Source of the DNA: Bin80 sp965203305
GTDB lineage: Bacteria; Bacteroidota; Rhodothermia; Rhodothermales; Bin80
Assembly (NCBI GenBank): GCA_965203305.1
Contig: OZ241874.1
Span: 186,001-250,000, forward strand
DNA length: 64,000 bases
Direction of reading: 5' to 3'
The notes under the pieces: model-generated
The model's database searches: none
Seen by the model: only the letters and a program-made list of their open reading frames with translations
What the model was told of the DNA's origin: nothing
In this document: positions 1-9,467 of the stretch, piece by piece
Layout of the letters: each line of letters opens with the position of its first letter
Position numbering within the stretch: position 1 is the first letter of the stretch
Position numbers and translations under genes: made by a program

Positions 1-2758
1 TTGCCTGAGCGTCAGGTAAAAGTTCCGTCCGGTATAGCTCGTCCATGATTGCAAATTTTTCAGGGAGTCCGTGCATGAGCGGATGATTGGGTTGCAGGAC
101 TTCTACGGAGAAAGTTTGCAGAGTCTCATGGTTGCGGGCTCCGCCGCCAACCAGAACTTCATTGAAAGCTGGCCAGTCATTCCAGTTGTACCAAGTGGCG
201 GGATGCGTAATCATGGCTGGTCGACCCGATTTTACATGTTGCATAATCGCCTGCCGACTCTCCTCCCTCTGCACAGGTTTGTTATTCGCGAGTGCAAGCA
301 ACGAGGTATTCCTCAGGAGATACTCAAAATTCTCGTCGGATACCTCTGTATATACAAAGGTTCGGTCACCACTGCCAAACAGGACCTGTCCATCCGAAAA
401 TCCAAACACTAGTGCGTGATGATGAGACTGCGAGCTGCGATTGGCACTGCCTGCCAAGTACACGATTGGTGCAAGATCAGGGTTGGATCCCGTCCATGTC
501 CATCCTGCATCATTGCGAGGCAGGTCTGGGGGATCAGATACCTGCAGTGTACCTTGCATCCATGCCCAATGCCCCGGCACAGAACACAGAAATGTATAGA
601 CTCCCCTGGACAGAGGTCCGATCATGATACTTGTTGATTCGCCTTGGGACAGTACGCCGGTGGAGCCAAGTACCTGTTCCATCCATGCGGGTGGGAGGTA
701 GTCCGTGTCTATACTTGCTGGGTTCGTCATGTAGGTGTCAAGGGCTTGTCCGAATGCTTGTACATCCGCACCCGGGTTCAGGAATACAGCATTATGAAGA
801 TCGGGGTGCAAGTTCGAAAGATCAATGGTGATCTCCTGTCCGGCAAAGGCTTGTAACGACTGAGGTTCAAACCGCATGAATCCCTCTGGTGCATTCAGCA
901 TGAGGTGTGCCGGAGGAAGTTTTTGAGGTTTCCTGATTTTGGCTGGATCAGGATCACTTTTCACAATACCAATGGGAGCTATGGCATGATAAGCGGCAAG
1001 AATCCAGGCATCCGCATCCTGTAAGGCAGTCTGTATCTTGTTCAGCGTGAGGGGGTGTGCCTGGTCACCAAAATCTTTGACTGCCAGAAGCGCGGTCAAG
1101 CGAACACCCAAATCTTCATCGGCAAAGACATTATGCTGGATTAGAAGTTCGCTACTCTCCCTGGTTCGAGGAAGCGTTTGAATGCCTGCTTTTCGAACAG
1201 CCGCAGACGGATGTGTCAAAGCCTCGGCAGAAACGCTTTTTAGTGCCTCATTCTCTCCAAGTCCATGCAGTGTCCAGAGCGCATGCACAGCCCCTGGATC
1301 AAATCCTGTTTCATCCAACTTCTTGCGAGTTACCAGCTGAGTTAAATCTTCCGTTAGCTCTTTGACATTGCGTTCAATCAGCATCCTCTGCGCTGTAAGG
1401 CGCCAGAACTGATTTGTGCTTTGCAGAGCTTCCAAAAGTCCCGCAGTATCTTCGTGAGAGAGGTTTCTTTGAGCAACTGCATCACCAAATGTGATGACAT
1501 AGACCCGTCCATGCTCACGATCACGCAATGGGTTCATGTGTGCATTTCCAGGACCGGCACGATCATTCCATATCTGGTTCTCCATGCCTCTTTGATCCGG
1601 GTTGTGCTGGATTACGGGATTATACCAGTCGGCAACCCACAGATTCTCATCCGGGCCAATGTCAGCGAAAACTGGAGCAACCCATTCATCACTGCTGGCC
1701 AGAATATTCAGAATCTCTCCGTCAGATTCTTTTTCAATACTTCCATCGGGTTCCATCCTAGCTGCATGAACAACATGCGCTGTAGGCTCAGCCACCATAA
1801 GAGCTCCCCAGTATTCGGAGGGAAACCGGCGACCATTATAAGGGAATGCTCCCGAGGCCGCTGTGTAACCATCCCGAAAATCCACCTGCTGAAGTTGGCG
1901 TTCTGCCGAGTGTTTGACCAGATAATGGCTTTGAACATTGGCCACATTTTTTGACATGTGGTATCGTAGAGGGATTCCGACTACAACCACATGGTTATTG
2001 TTGGCTGTTGATCCATAGATTGTATTGTCTTCTCCAATCCCCAGTCCCCAAGTATTGTTATTGAATTCGGCAACGGGATCCAGATCTGTTCCATCGGTTC
2101 GGACCCGAAATAGCCCCCGACTCAAAATGAGCGCATCCGTGTCAGGTGCATGTCCAGGTTCATAGAGACCACTGTATCCGACAGCTCCCCATAGAAAATT
2201 GTCCAGCCCGATTTTCAGATTGCTCATCACCGCATGGGTATCGTAGGTTCCAAAGGCATTGTCAAGAATCACATGCTTCTCGTCCGCCTGGTCATCCCCG
2301 TTTGTATCTTTCAGAAAGACCAGATCTGGAGCTTGCCCAACGATGGCTCCACCTTTCACCAGGGCGATCCCTGTAGTGAGGGGGAGATCTTCTGCAAATC
2401 GTATAAACCTGTCTGCGCGGTAATCTCCGTCTGTGTCCTCACAGATCGTAATCCGGTCTGTACCGGATTCCTCACCGACATGATCGTGCGGATAATTCGT
2501 TGACTCCACAACCCACAGTCGCCCGCGCTCATCCCAAGCCAGAGCAATCGGATTCACTATATCGGGTTCATGGGCAAACACATGGACATCAAATCCCGGG
2601 GGCACCTCCAGCCTTGTGAGTGTTTCTTCGGGGGTAAGCGGTGCCTGAAGCTGATGTGTGGACACACTGTTGCTTGCGGACGAATATCGCAGTGCGGCTT
2701 TTCCAGAGCAGCCAGTAAGGATCAGGGGGACAAGAAAACAAAGTGCATATGACTTCAT
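1..2758 (-). CDS. PVC-type heme-binding/sorbosone dehydrogenase-like lipoprotein with cupredoxin and ThuA-like parts (3' end outside window)
   Basis: The reading frame is open from the ATG at 2758 to the left edge, about 919 residues, so the C-terminus is missing. It begins with a lipoprotein signal (hydrophobic stretch ending LTGC). A six-bladed propeller follows, of the membrane-bound dehydrogenase type, with VPPGFDVHVFAHEP, DERGRLWVVES and CEDTDGDYRAD. Next come HEAT-like helices (about residues 430-570). A cupredoxin-like stretch (about 620-735) has His-Asn in DLHNAVFL and CSVPGHWAWM, the Cys-His-Met type-1 copper pattern. A ThuA-like stretch (THPATWYNWNDWPAF) follows. Related PVC-type proteins usually end in a CxxCH cytochrome c domain, which would lie outside the window. 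It probably acts on sugars at the cell envelope and passes electrons to copper/heme; the substrate is unknown. It starts 6 bp after the cupin gene, so the two are likely co-transcribed. Confidence 0.8.
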   Translation of the reverse strand, partial: MKSYALCFLVPLILTGCSGKAALRYSSASNSVSTHQLQAPLTPEETLTRLEVPPGFDVHVFAHEPDIVNPIALAWDERGRLWVVESTNYPHDHVGEESGTDRITICEDTDGDYRADRFIRFAEDLPLTTGIALVKGGAIVGQAPDLVFLKDTNGDDQADEKHVILDNAFGTYDTHAVMSNLKIGLDNFLWGAVGYSGLYEPGHAPDTDALILSRGLFRVRTDGTDLDPVAEFNNNTWGLGIGEDNTIYGSTANNNHVVVVGIPLRYHMSKNVANVQSHYLVKHSAERQLQQVDFRDGYTAASGAFPYNGRRFPSEYWGALMVAEPTAHVVHAARMEPDGSIEKESDGEILNILASSDEWVAPVFADIGPDENLWVADWYNPVIQHNPDQRGMENQIWNDRAGPGNAHMNPLRDREHGRVYVITFGDAVAQRNLSHEDTAGLLEALQSTNQFWRLTAQRMLIERNVKELTEDLTQLVTRKKLDETGFDPGAVHALWTLHGLGENEALKSVSAEALTHPSAAVRKAGIQTLPRTRESSELLIQHNVFADEDLGVRLTALLAVKDFGDQAHPLTLNKIQTALQDADAWILAAYHAIAPIGIVKSDPDPAKIRKPQKLPPAHLMLNAPEGFMRFEPQSLQAFAGQEITIDLSNLHPDLHNAVFLNPGADVQAFGQALDTYMTNPASIDTDYLPPAWMEQVLGSTGVLSQGESTSIMIGPLSRGVYTFLCSVPGHWAWMQGTLQVSDPPDLPRNDAGWTWTGSNPDLAPIVYLAGSANRSSQSHHHALVFGFSDGQVLFGSGDRTFVYTEVSDENFEYLLRNTSLLALANNKPVQREESRQAIMQHVKSGRPAMITHPATWYNWNDWPAFNEVLVGGGARNHETLQTFSVEVLQPNHPLMHGLPEKFAIMDELYRTELLPDAQA

Positions 2759-2764
2759 CTGAAT

Positions 2765-3172
2765 TCAGGATTTGCTGGATCGGAGAGTATTCCACGGTGC
2801 CTGCTTCGACAAATCCTCAGAAAGAGGCTTGGACAGGTCGGCAGGGGTAAACACGACGAGGAGCACAGCGGGTATTTTTCCTGTGTTAAAGGAGGCGTGA
2901 GGGAGTCCTGCAGGGATTACTGCTGCATCCCCGGCAGTCAAAATCTGACTAAACTGTTCAATCCATTGCTCGACAGCTCCCTCCAGTACAAGAATCAACT
3001 CTTCACGTCCGGGATGTCGGTGAAAGTCATGTCCGTCGCCGGGGTTGATCTCCGCCCTGGCGGAAAAGAGTCCGGGCGTGACGGGATCAGGATAATTGAT
3101 CCAGGTGTTGGTTCCCTGATTCACGAATTCTGTGAAGTGCGAATTCTTGTGGAGAAAAAACTGATCAAACAT
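2765..3172 (-). CDS. Small cupin-domain protein
   Basis: The product is about 135 residues from the ATG at 3172 (MFDQFFLHKN), whose A is the last base of the upstream stop codon (TAATG overlap). An upstream GTG at 3196 is possible, but it lies inside the previous gene. The single cupin barrel shows GDGHDFHRHPGREELILVLEG (motif 1, with metal-ligand-like His and Glu) and GDAAVIPAGLPHASFN (motif 2). Small cupins of this type can be isomerases, dioxygenases or sugar-binding regulators, so the reaction cannot be named. It sits between a PEP-hydrolase-like gene and a dehydrogenase-like lipoprotein in one minus-strand group, which suggests a catabolic role. Confidence 0.75.
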   Translation of the reverse strand: MFDQFFLHKNSHFTEFVNQGTNTWINYPDPVTPGLFSARAEINPGDGHDFHRHPGREELILVLEGAVEQWIEQFSQILTAGDAAVIPAGLPHASFNTGKIPAVLLVVFTPADLSKPLSEDLSKQAPWNTLRSSKS

Positions 3173-4053
3173 TATCGTCTGCGGGCGGCTGGGCACGGGA
3201 TCTGTTTAAATTCGTGTGTAAGATTGATCAGAGATTGCTCAACGCCCATCCGCTCAAGGCTACTGGCTCCTACAAACCCGACTGCATCGGAGTGTTCATT
3301 GATATAAGAAGCATCAGAAGGAGTACAGATTGGCCCTCCATGGCTCAGAAAAATAATGTCCTTGCGAACACTGCGAGCAGCTTCAATTATGCTCTGAGTC
3401 TGCTCTGCAGCCTCTTGCAGCGTGCAGGCAGTTTCGGTCACTCCGATGGATCCACCAACGGTGCATCCTGCGTGAGCAATGATAACATCTGCGCCGGCTT
3501 GGGCCATCTTGCGGGATTCTTCGGGCGTGCTGACATAAACAATCGTGAACAGGTCAATCCCTCTTTTCTGTGCGAGTGCGACCATGTCTGTCTCATGTTG
3601 CACACTCATTCCTGTTTCTTCCAGCACTTGCCGAAAGAGACCATCCACGATAGTATGCGTCGGGAAATTATTGATTCCGCTAAATCCCATGTCCTTCACT
3701 TTCAGAAGATGGTGCCAGATCCGTCGACGTGGATCCGAGGCGTAGACTCCGCAGATAACAGGAATTTCTTCTACCACGGGAAGCACCTCATATTCGCCGA
3801 TTTCCATGGCAACTGCATTCGCATCACCGTATGCCATAAGCCCTGCCGTCGAGCCATGGCCAGACATCCGAAAACGCCCCGAATTGTAGATGATCAGAAG
3901 ATCAGCCCCGCCTTTTTCAATAAACTTGGCACTGATCCCCGCACCGGCCCCGGCAACAATAATGGGTTCACCACGATCCAGAGTCGCATGTAGTCGCTCC
4001 AAGACCTCTGCGCGGGTATATGGATTACCAATTCCGGTCCATGGATTGGGCAT
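3172..4053 (-). CDS. Phosphoenolpyruvate hydrolase-like TIM-barrel protein
   Basis: The 293-residue protein resembles the PEP_hydrolase/TIM-barrel family. Visible landmarks are an early GAGAGISAKFIEKGGADLL, the segment IYNSGRFRMSGHGS, VICGVYASDP, GFSGINNFPT, and near the end IIAHAGCTVGG and LSHGGPICTP. Members are usually encoded beside a Tm-1-like ATP-binding protein; none is seen here. Its reaction is poorly established even in the family. The stop codon overlaps the start of the cupin gene by one base, indicating translational coupling. The upstream 150 bp separates it from the divergent oxidoreductase gene and should hold both promoters. Confidence 0.8.
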   Translation of the reverse strand: MPNPWTGIGNPYTRAEVLERLHATLDRGEPIIVAGAGAGISAKFIEKGGADLLIIYNSGRFRMSGHGSTAGLMAYGDANAVAMEIGEYEVLPVVEEIPVICGVYASDPRRRIWHHLLKVKDMGFSGINNFPTHTIVDGLFRQVLEETGMSVQHETDMVALAQKRGIDLFTIVYVSTPEESRKMAQAGADVIIAHAGCTVGGSIGVTETACTLQEAAEQTQSIIEAARSVRKDIIFLSHGGPICTPSDASYINEHSDAVGFVGASSLERMGVEQSLINLTHEFKQIPCPAARRR

Positions 4054-4209
4054 GACCGTATGAGTTTAGAGTATCAACTATCTACGATAAGGACGGGGAT
4101 TCATCGCAATGACTCATCACTCCACATCAAAGATAACAACAGAAAATGAACATGAGCTGGTGATAATGTTGAATCTTGGTTATATTGTGAAACTCAAATA
4201 CACGAATAT

Positions 4210-5535
4210 ATGGTTCCCAAAATTGTCAGCCGTCGCAGTTTTCTGAAACATTTAGGGAGTGCGGCGACACTCCCACTCATCATCCCTGCATCTGCGCTTG
4301 GACGAGGTCAGAGGCCTGCTCCTAGTGAACGCATTAATATGGGTTTTATTGGGATGGGAAGTATGGGGATGCATAATCTTCGAGGGTTCATTGAAAAACC
4401 GGATGTCCAGGTTGTAGCGGTTTGTGATGTGAATCCGGCTGGAGATAACTATGCCGGAAGCGGGTTGAAAGGGCGTGAACCGGCCCGCGAACTCGTGGAG
4501 ACCGCCTATACGGAAAGGAACGGCATGACCACCTATGCCGGCTGTGACTCCTATGCATTTTTCTGGCAGATACTGGAACGGAAGGATATTGATGCTGTCT
4601 GTCTTTCCCTACCGGATCACTGGCATGCTTATATGGCGGTAGCCGCAGCCAAGGCAGGTAAAGATATGTACAGCGAAAAGCCGCTAGCTCGCACGATTCA
4701 AGAAGGGAGATTCATGGTCAAGGCTATACGAAAATATAACTCAATCTTCCAGACAGGGAGTCAGCAGCGTTCGGATCATCGCTTTCGGCATGCCTGCGAA
4801 CTGGCCCGAAACGGATACCTTGGTGAAGTGCAGAAGGTTTATGCACAGGTGGGCGGGATTTCGCGGCCATTCCCACATATGGAGGCCGAACCTGTTCCGG
4901 ATGACTTCCTCTATGAGTTGTGGCTCGGCAATGCGCCATCCGCTCCATACCACCGGGAACGTGTCAGCGGAGGATATAACACAGAAGAGGGGGCATGGCG
5001 GGCCTGGAGGCCGTATTCTGCAGGCCATATAGCAGACTGGGGAGCACACAATTTTGATATTTCTCTTTGGGGGCTGGGACTTGACCGATCTGCTCCGGTG
5101 CAGATCGTGCATGCTTCTGATTCCGAGGAAGAGGAACTCATGCTCATGTATGCAGATCATCCTCCAATCATCAAGAAGAAAGGGCCACATGACGGGATGA
5201 TCCAGTTTCTTGGTACAGAAGGGTGGGTTGGAGTCAGTCGCGGTGACATCTGGGCCTCCGATGAGCGTCTGCTTGCCCTTGAAATGAAAGCTGGTGACAC
5301 ACGCCTGTACCAGAGCGACGATCATCGCCGGAACTTCCTGAACTGTATCAAGACGCGCGTTCTCCCCGTATGTGATGTCGAAATTGGTCACAGCTCCTCT
5401 ATGGCATGTCTGACGAGTGAGATCTGCATGCGTCTGGGACGTACGCTGGAATTTGATCCCGCGAAGGAAGAATTCCATGACGAGGAGGCGAACAACCTTG
5501 TTACGAGGGCAATGCGCGAGCCATGGTCATTGTAA
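4210..5535 (+). CDS. Gfo/Idh/MocA-family oxidoreductase with Tat signal
   Basis: The 441-residue protein starts with a twin-arginine signal (SRRSFLKHLGSAATLPLIIP), so it is probably exported folded with its nucleotide cofactor. The Rossmann motif is INMGFIGMGSMG, followed by VQVVAVCDVN. The family motif SEKPLARTI is present near residue 157, with DHWH just before it. The C-terminal part contains ADWGAHNFDISLWGLG, typical of Tat-exported members in Planctomycetes and related phyla. Such enzymes oxidise or reduce sugars or cyclitols; the substrate is not predictable. It is divergent from the PEP-hydrolase/cupin/lipoprotein group and may belong to the same pathway. Confidence 0.88.
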   Translation: MVPKIVSRRSFLKHLGSAATLPLIIPASALGRGQRPAPSERINMGFIGMGSMGMHNLRGFIEKPDVQVVAVCDVNPAGDNYAGSGLKGREPARELVETAYTERNGMTTYAGCDSYAFFWQILERKDIDAVCLSLPDHWHAYMAVAAAKAGKDMYSEKPLARTIQEGRFMVKAIRKYNSIFQTGSQQRSDHRFRHACELARNGYLGEVQKVYAQVGGISRPFPHMEAEPVPDDFLYELWLGNAPSAPYHRERVSGGYNTEEGAWRAWRPYSAGHIADWGAHNFDISLWGLGLDRSAPVQIVHASDSEEEELMLMYADHPPIIKKKGPHDGMIQFLGTEGWVGVSRGDIWASDERLLALEMKAGDTRLYQSDDHRRNFLNCIKTRVLPVCDVEIGHSSSMACLTSEICMRLGRTLEFDPAKEEFHDEEANNLVTRAMREPWSL

Positions 5536-5658
5536 GCTGAACTCCGACTATTTGCAAAGCACTCGGGAGGAACTTAATACAGTGTCAATTGCCCGGCGAA
5601 CTCAGGGCAGTGGGGAGACTCTGAACACCAGTTCTTCCATGAAAACCCGGCAGAGAGC

Positions 5659-6882
5659 TTACAATTTTGCAATCGGCAGAGTGCTTGCATGCCGATCAAT
5701 GGAATCAATCATATCGCGTGAGAGAGCAAGGTTGTGCTTCTCTAACCTCCATATTTCGCGGAAGAGTGCCACCGTCTCCCTAGCTGTATCCAGCACAAGT
5801 TTCTCCGGCAGGCGTGCTTTTCCGGCCAAGTGGGAGAGCTCGCCCAGCGAAAACTCTTTGAAGCGTTTCGTACGGCTGAACTTGAGCGCAAACTTGTCAT
5901 CCGGGATGTAATGAATGGTTGAAACAAAATCATACGCTGGGGCCAAGGACGCATTTCGTTGATCTGGATACACGAGTGACCAATTCTTCAAATGCATGTC
6001 TGCATTGCCAATGAGCACATTAAACACAATTCGCCGGATGAATTCTTCAATGTCCTGGCTTTTTTCTTCCATGCGAATGATGCTTGCAATATTGCGGATA
6101 GAAGCCTTATCATACTTGTCATCGGGGTAGACCCCAAAAATTTGTGCAAAATCTTCCATATGAACGGGAGATCCACTGGCGGGTCGGTCAAACCGATCTA
6201 TCAAAAACGCATGAGTCCCGAAGGCTTCTATACCGTCTGGCAGATTTTCAATCAAGTCAACATGGATTAACTCTACATGAGGAACATCAATTCCAACAAG
6301 GCGGGCCAGCTCCATCATGCTGTATTCGTTTTCGGGGAGGGCGTGAAAATACCGCGTTGGCAGCTTTAGAATCCGGTCCCCACCGATTCCCTGCACGGGG
6401 ATCGTAAGGCCACCCCGAGTGTTCTTGATTGCCGAGAATTTTAATTGCACTCCAGCCAAGGAAAACCGCAAAATCTGTTTGCGAGAATCTTCTTTCTGAT
6501 CGTATCTGTTACGCGTCCCTGGAGGATACTCCTCCCCGTCCGCCGGCTGAGCTGTCACTGCACCCGGCAAATCTTGACCAAGCATCCAGAGGAGGAAAAA
6601 TTCTCGCACACTCTTGACACCAGCCCGTTCAGCCAAATAACGGCGCAGATATCCTTCTGGCAAAAGATTGGAGAACCATGGGTGGATCTTCATCCTATTT
6701 CCATGAAAGTCTGTCTTCAGTTCGCCAAACGGATCTTTGAACCATAATCCAAGAAGCGGGCGATTCGAATCGTATATATATTCTTCCGTGAAAGCGAAAA
6801 GAGTACGATCACTGCCAACATGTGTTAGCGTTGCGATTTTCTTGCCGTGGAGAAGTATGTCAAGAACGGAAACATCAGGCAT
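5659..6882 (-). CDS. hipA: HipA-like serine/threonine kinase toxin
   Basis: About 407 residues from ATG 6882 (MPDVSVLDILLHG), which overlaps the upstream HipB stop by 8 bp and is preceded by a purine-rich AGAGGAGAG stretch. Upstream in-frame codons up to 6954 lie inside hipB and were not used. Family landmarks are LWFKDPFGEL and FSNLLPEGYLR (N-subdomain 1), LAGVQLKFSA (P-loop-like segment) and DRILKLPTRY. The catalytic loop is GNADMHLKNWSL (Asp near residue 293) and the metal-binding segment is APAYDFVST (Asp near 317). In HipBA modules the kinase phosphorylates a translation factor or tRNA synthetase and is neutralised by HipB. All key residues appear intact, so it should be active. Confidence 0.9.
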   Translation of the reverse strand: MPDVSVLDILLHGKKIATLTHVGSDRTLFAFTEEYIYDSNRPLLGLWFKDPFGELKTDFHGNRMKIHPWFSNLLPEGYLRRYLAERAGVKSVREFFLLWMLGQDLPGAVTAQPADGEEYPPGTRNRYDQKEDSRKQILRFSLAGVQLKFSAIKNTRGGLTIPVQGIGGDRILKLPTRYFHALPENEYSMMELARLVGIDVPHVELIHVDLIENLPDGIEAFGTHAFLIDRFDRPASGSPVHMEDFAQIFGVYPDDKYDKASIRNIASIIRMEEKSQDIEEFIRRIVFNVLIGNADMHLKNWSLVYPDQRNASLAPAYDFVSTIHYIPDDKFALKFSRTKRFKEFSLGELSHLAGKARLPEKLVLDTARETVALFREIWRLEKHNLALSRDMIDSIDRHASTLPIAKL

Positions 6883-7471
6883 CGCTCTCCTCTTCAAGAG
6901 AATAAGTATGGCTCTGTGGGCGGGTCTGAATTGACAAGGAGTATGTCCTTTCAATTTGATGTAGAAGTTGATCTGTTCGTTTTATCAGCCTTTCGACCCT
7001 ATCGGAATCAAGGGACGTTTTCAGCATGCGTTCCATGTATCTAGTCCAGCGCATGAAATTTTTGGACTCAGCAGCAGGAACACGCGCCATCTCAAGAAGA
7101 TTCATCTGCTTCTGCAAGCGTTCCAATTCTCCTGACTTTGAATCCAACTTGGCAGCCTCCTGCAGAATGCGATCAAAGGCTTTTTTAGCTCTGGCAAATT
7201 GACTGGAGCCAATCGTTGATTTCAACATTGTACTTCGGGCGATTGCCTGAACAGCGGGTAGAGCTTTTTTTGGCACGAGTTCCAGCTCCAAGTCCAGTAC
7301 TCTGAACAGAGCCACCAAACTTGAAAGACGTAAGTCAACCCTGCTGTTTTCGAATTTTGATATTTGTGCCTGAGGTACACCAGACGCAATACTTAGGTCT
7401 CGCTGACTTATTCCGACAACCTTTCTTGCTCTTTTAATGGCAGTACCCATATGGTCTGATTGGTTACTCAT
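6875..7471 (-). CDS. hipB: HipB-like helix-turn-helix antitoxin with long C-terminal extension
   Basis: The 198-residue protein has an Xre/HTH_3 DNA-binding domain in its first 75 residues (IGTAIKRARKVVG-type start, then ISQRDLSIASGVPQAQISKFEN). The remaining about 120 residues are charged and helical and do not occur in the short classical HipB (about 90 residues). The extension could bind the toxin or oligomerise the antitoxin. The gene lies directly before hipA with an 8-bp overlap. A perfect 11-bp inverted repeat starts 12 bp upstream of its ATG and is the likely autoregulatory operator. Confidence 0.88.
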   Translation of the reverse strand: MSNQSDHMGTAIKRARKVVGISQRDLSIASGVPQAQISKFENSRVDLRLSSLVALFRVLDLELELVPKKALPAVQAIARSTMLKSTIGSSQFARAKKAFDRILQEAAKLDSKSGELERLQKQMNLLEMARVPAAESKNFMRWTRYMERMLKTSLDSDRVERLIKRTDQLLHQIERTYSLSIQTRPQSHTYSLEEESDA

Positions 7472-7483
7472 AACGATAGTTAA

Positions 7484-7513
7484 TTAAACATCTTAAAAAA
7501 TAAAGATGTTTAA
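7484..7513. promoter_or_regulatory. Inverted-repeat operator candidate for hipBA
   Basis: The arms TTAAACATCTT (7484-7494) and AAGATGTTTAA (7503-7513) are perfect 11-bp reverse complements with an 8-bp A/T-rich spacer. The site lies 12 bp before the hipB start codon, in the position expected for HipB autorepression. No protein-binding data can be read from the sequence. Confidence 0.65.
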
Positions 7514-7996
7514 TGGTACATTGTTTTTAGTGTAAGGTTCCCGAAGATGTCGGATTTCAGATTCACTCTGACTTTGACGGGTTCAGATCGTCTTTTGTAG
7601 AAATCTTCCCCTTGGTATCTTGCACGAAATTTCTGTCTGCTTCTTGTGAGGTTCTGGCGAAAACACCTCTATCCCTGCCTTGATGTGCCCGCAAGCACTC
7701 TCAGAGCGATATTTATCCGTCACCCAAGAATTTTGCAAGAGGCTCTTATTTACAGTGTTCCGATTTCTTGGAGATCACCCTCAGGCACCTCTATGCATAA
7801 GGTAATCATCGTAATCATCACTGTCCATACTGGAATTGAAGTGTTGCCCCGAAATTCTCCCGCGCTCTTCTCATGGCAATGCTGAAATGACCTGACTGCT
7901 AATTTGGAATATATCCGTATAGGTATCATTATTTATTTGATACCCAATAGAATATAAAATAATAGGGATTTGTAAAGGAAACTGTACGCATAAACC
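7514..7996. other. Intergenic region without a supportable gene
   Basis: This lies between the hipBA operator and the decayed tnpB. It contains one short plus-strand frame (7646-7885, 79 codons) with no recognisable similarity or start signal. The A/T-rich end (7900-7975) may be the outer flank of the tnpB element. Nothing else is visible. Confidence 0.4.
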
Positions 7997-9083
7997 TCAT
8001 GCGGCCGGACTCCTCTCTGTCATTTGACGGGTCGTCGGGATCCCTAGTGGGTCGCCCCTCGCGCGTCCAGTTGCCCCAGTCCCCGAGGCCAAGATGTTCG
8101 CGGTAGCATTCAGGTCCGCGTGCTCCGCTTGCCGGACATTCCTGCCCGGCTTCTCTTTCGTGCCCCTGCCAGATTTCGTCATTCCCCGAACTGGCAATTT
8201 CGCCACCACGACCACAGATGACTGATTCGCAATTTTGCGACTGTTCTGATGGTTCCGGTCATGCCGGCAGTTCGCCTCCTTCCTGCTCACCCTGGCAATC
8301 TGCCGTTGCGTCTTCTTTGCCCTGTTTGACAGCTGTTTGCGCCCGTCTTTCTTCTGCCGGGCTAGTTGCCGGGCCAGCTTCCTCTGCTTGCGCTTTTTCT
8401 TGATGGCATAGATGCCTTTGGTCGGCTTGTCAATCACCTCACCTGGGCGATCATCCGAATAGACCACGGCGATCATGCCACTGGCTTTCCGGTCAATCCC
8501 GGCAACCACTCCGTTGTCTGGAATCACAGGGGCAGCGATCTCATACAGAACCGTAACATACCACCTGTCTCTTTCCTTGAAGATCGTCGCAAACTTTGGC
8601 TCTCCTTCGGGATAGGGATTCCCTCCTCGTCTGCGAATCGGCATATACCCCCGTTTCGGGATGAAAATATGTCTGTCTGTGATCTTGAGGATCCTGTGGA
8701 ATCGTACAGGAGGGGCGTGTGCGATCTCTGGACTTAAACTTGGGCTTGCGCGCCCTTCCCGCAAAGTAGCTTCCCCATGCCTGCGACAGTTGTTTCCGTG
8801 TGTGGCGAACACATGCACAGGAGCATTCCTGAAGCCAGGCGTACGCAGGATCATTTCGCAATTGTGTGAATTCCGTAAAGAGGATCCGCCAGTCGGTCGA
8901 AAGCATGGCAGTGCCTTGCTCTTTCGCGGCGGCCACCTGCGCCTGATTCTTTGCCAGGAAAAAATCCCAGACCATTCTGCACGCCCCACACATGGCAAAC
9001 AGGAAAATGACATTGTCCAGCGTAACAGGAATCAGCCTGTAGCGCACGCCACGATACGCCTTCCCGTTCCGTGTTTCTGGCAT
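7997..9083 (-). pseudogene. tnpB: Decayed tnpB (IS200/IS605-type RuvC-like nuclease), frameshifted and lacking its zinc finger
   Basis: The N-terminal part (MPETRNGKAYRGVRYRL..., start 9083) runs to about the SCTIP segment near 8700 and then continues in another frame (RHIFIPKRGYMP...). Total length is not a multiple of three. The first RuvC motif is present (GVVAGIDRKASG) and the last Asp motif is ADLNATANILASGTG. Compared with the second copy at 19.1-20.4 kb, the region with the final strand, catalytic Glu region and CxxC...CxxC finger is missing: NVRQ is followed directly by EHADLN. No tnpA is found nearby. In living elements a guide RNA is made from the 3' end of tnpB; the conserved end (TTGACGGGTCGTCGGG at 8018-8033 region) is still recognisable in both copies. 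Confidence 0.8.
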
Positions 9084-9467
9084 CTATTCCTCCGGTGTTG
9101 CTGGAAGCACATGGATCCCCCGAACCAGACGCTCTACTCCGTGTTTATCACAGTTCCTTTTATAACTCCCAAACAATACAATTAGCTTCAATTGATAGTT
9201 CCCACAGATCACCTTATACCCTGCATGGTATCGCAGTGTTTTCTCCCTTCGTGCGTACAGTGCGCTGAACTCATAACAAAATAATCTTGTCTGTACTTCC
9301 GAGTCTGTTTCAGTCTCAGATGCAAAATTCATCATCTGGCGATCAAGCTCAGATGTAGACTGCCCGAATCTATCTGCCCGGGCAGTTCTGGCAGTCTGGA
9401 TTTCAGCTCAGGATTTGATCTGTGGAACGCAGCGATGAATAAATGTCCTGCACTGCAGAAAGTCAGA
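9084..9467. other. Intergenic region between tnpB remnant and sulfatase remnant
   Basis: A minus-strand frame of 83 codons (9084-9335) begins without convincing similarity; part of it (residues such as ALYARREKTLRYHAGYK) is tyrosine- and arginine-rich but cannot be assigned to a TnpA transposase. No clear terminator or repeat was seen. Confidence 0.3.

Noticed and set aside
9084..9335. A minus-strand frame just upstream of the tnpB remnant, tested as a possible TnpA
   Set aside because: No HUH motif or catalytic tyrosine context of Y1 transposases could be found.
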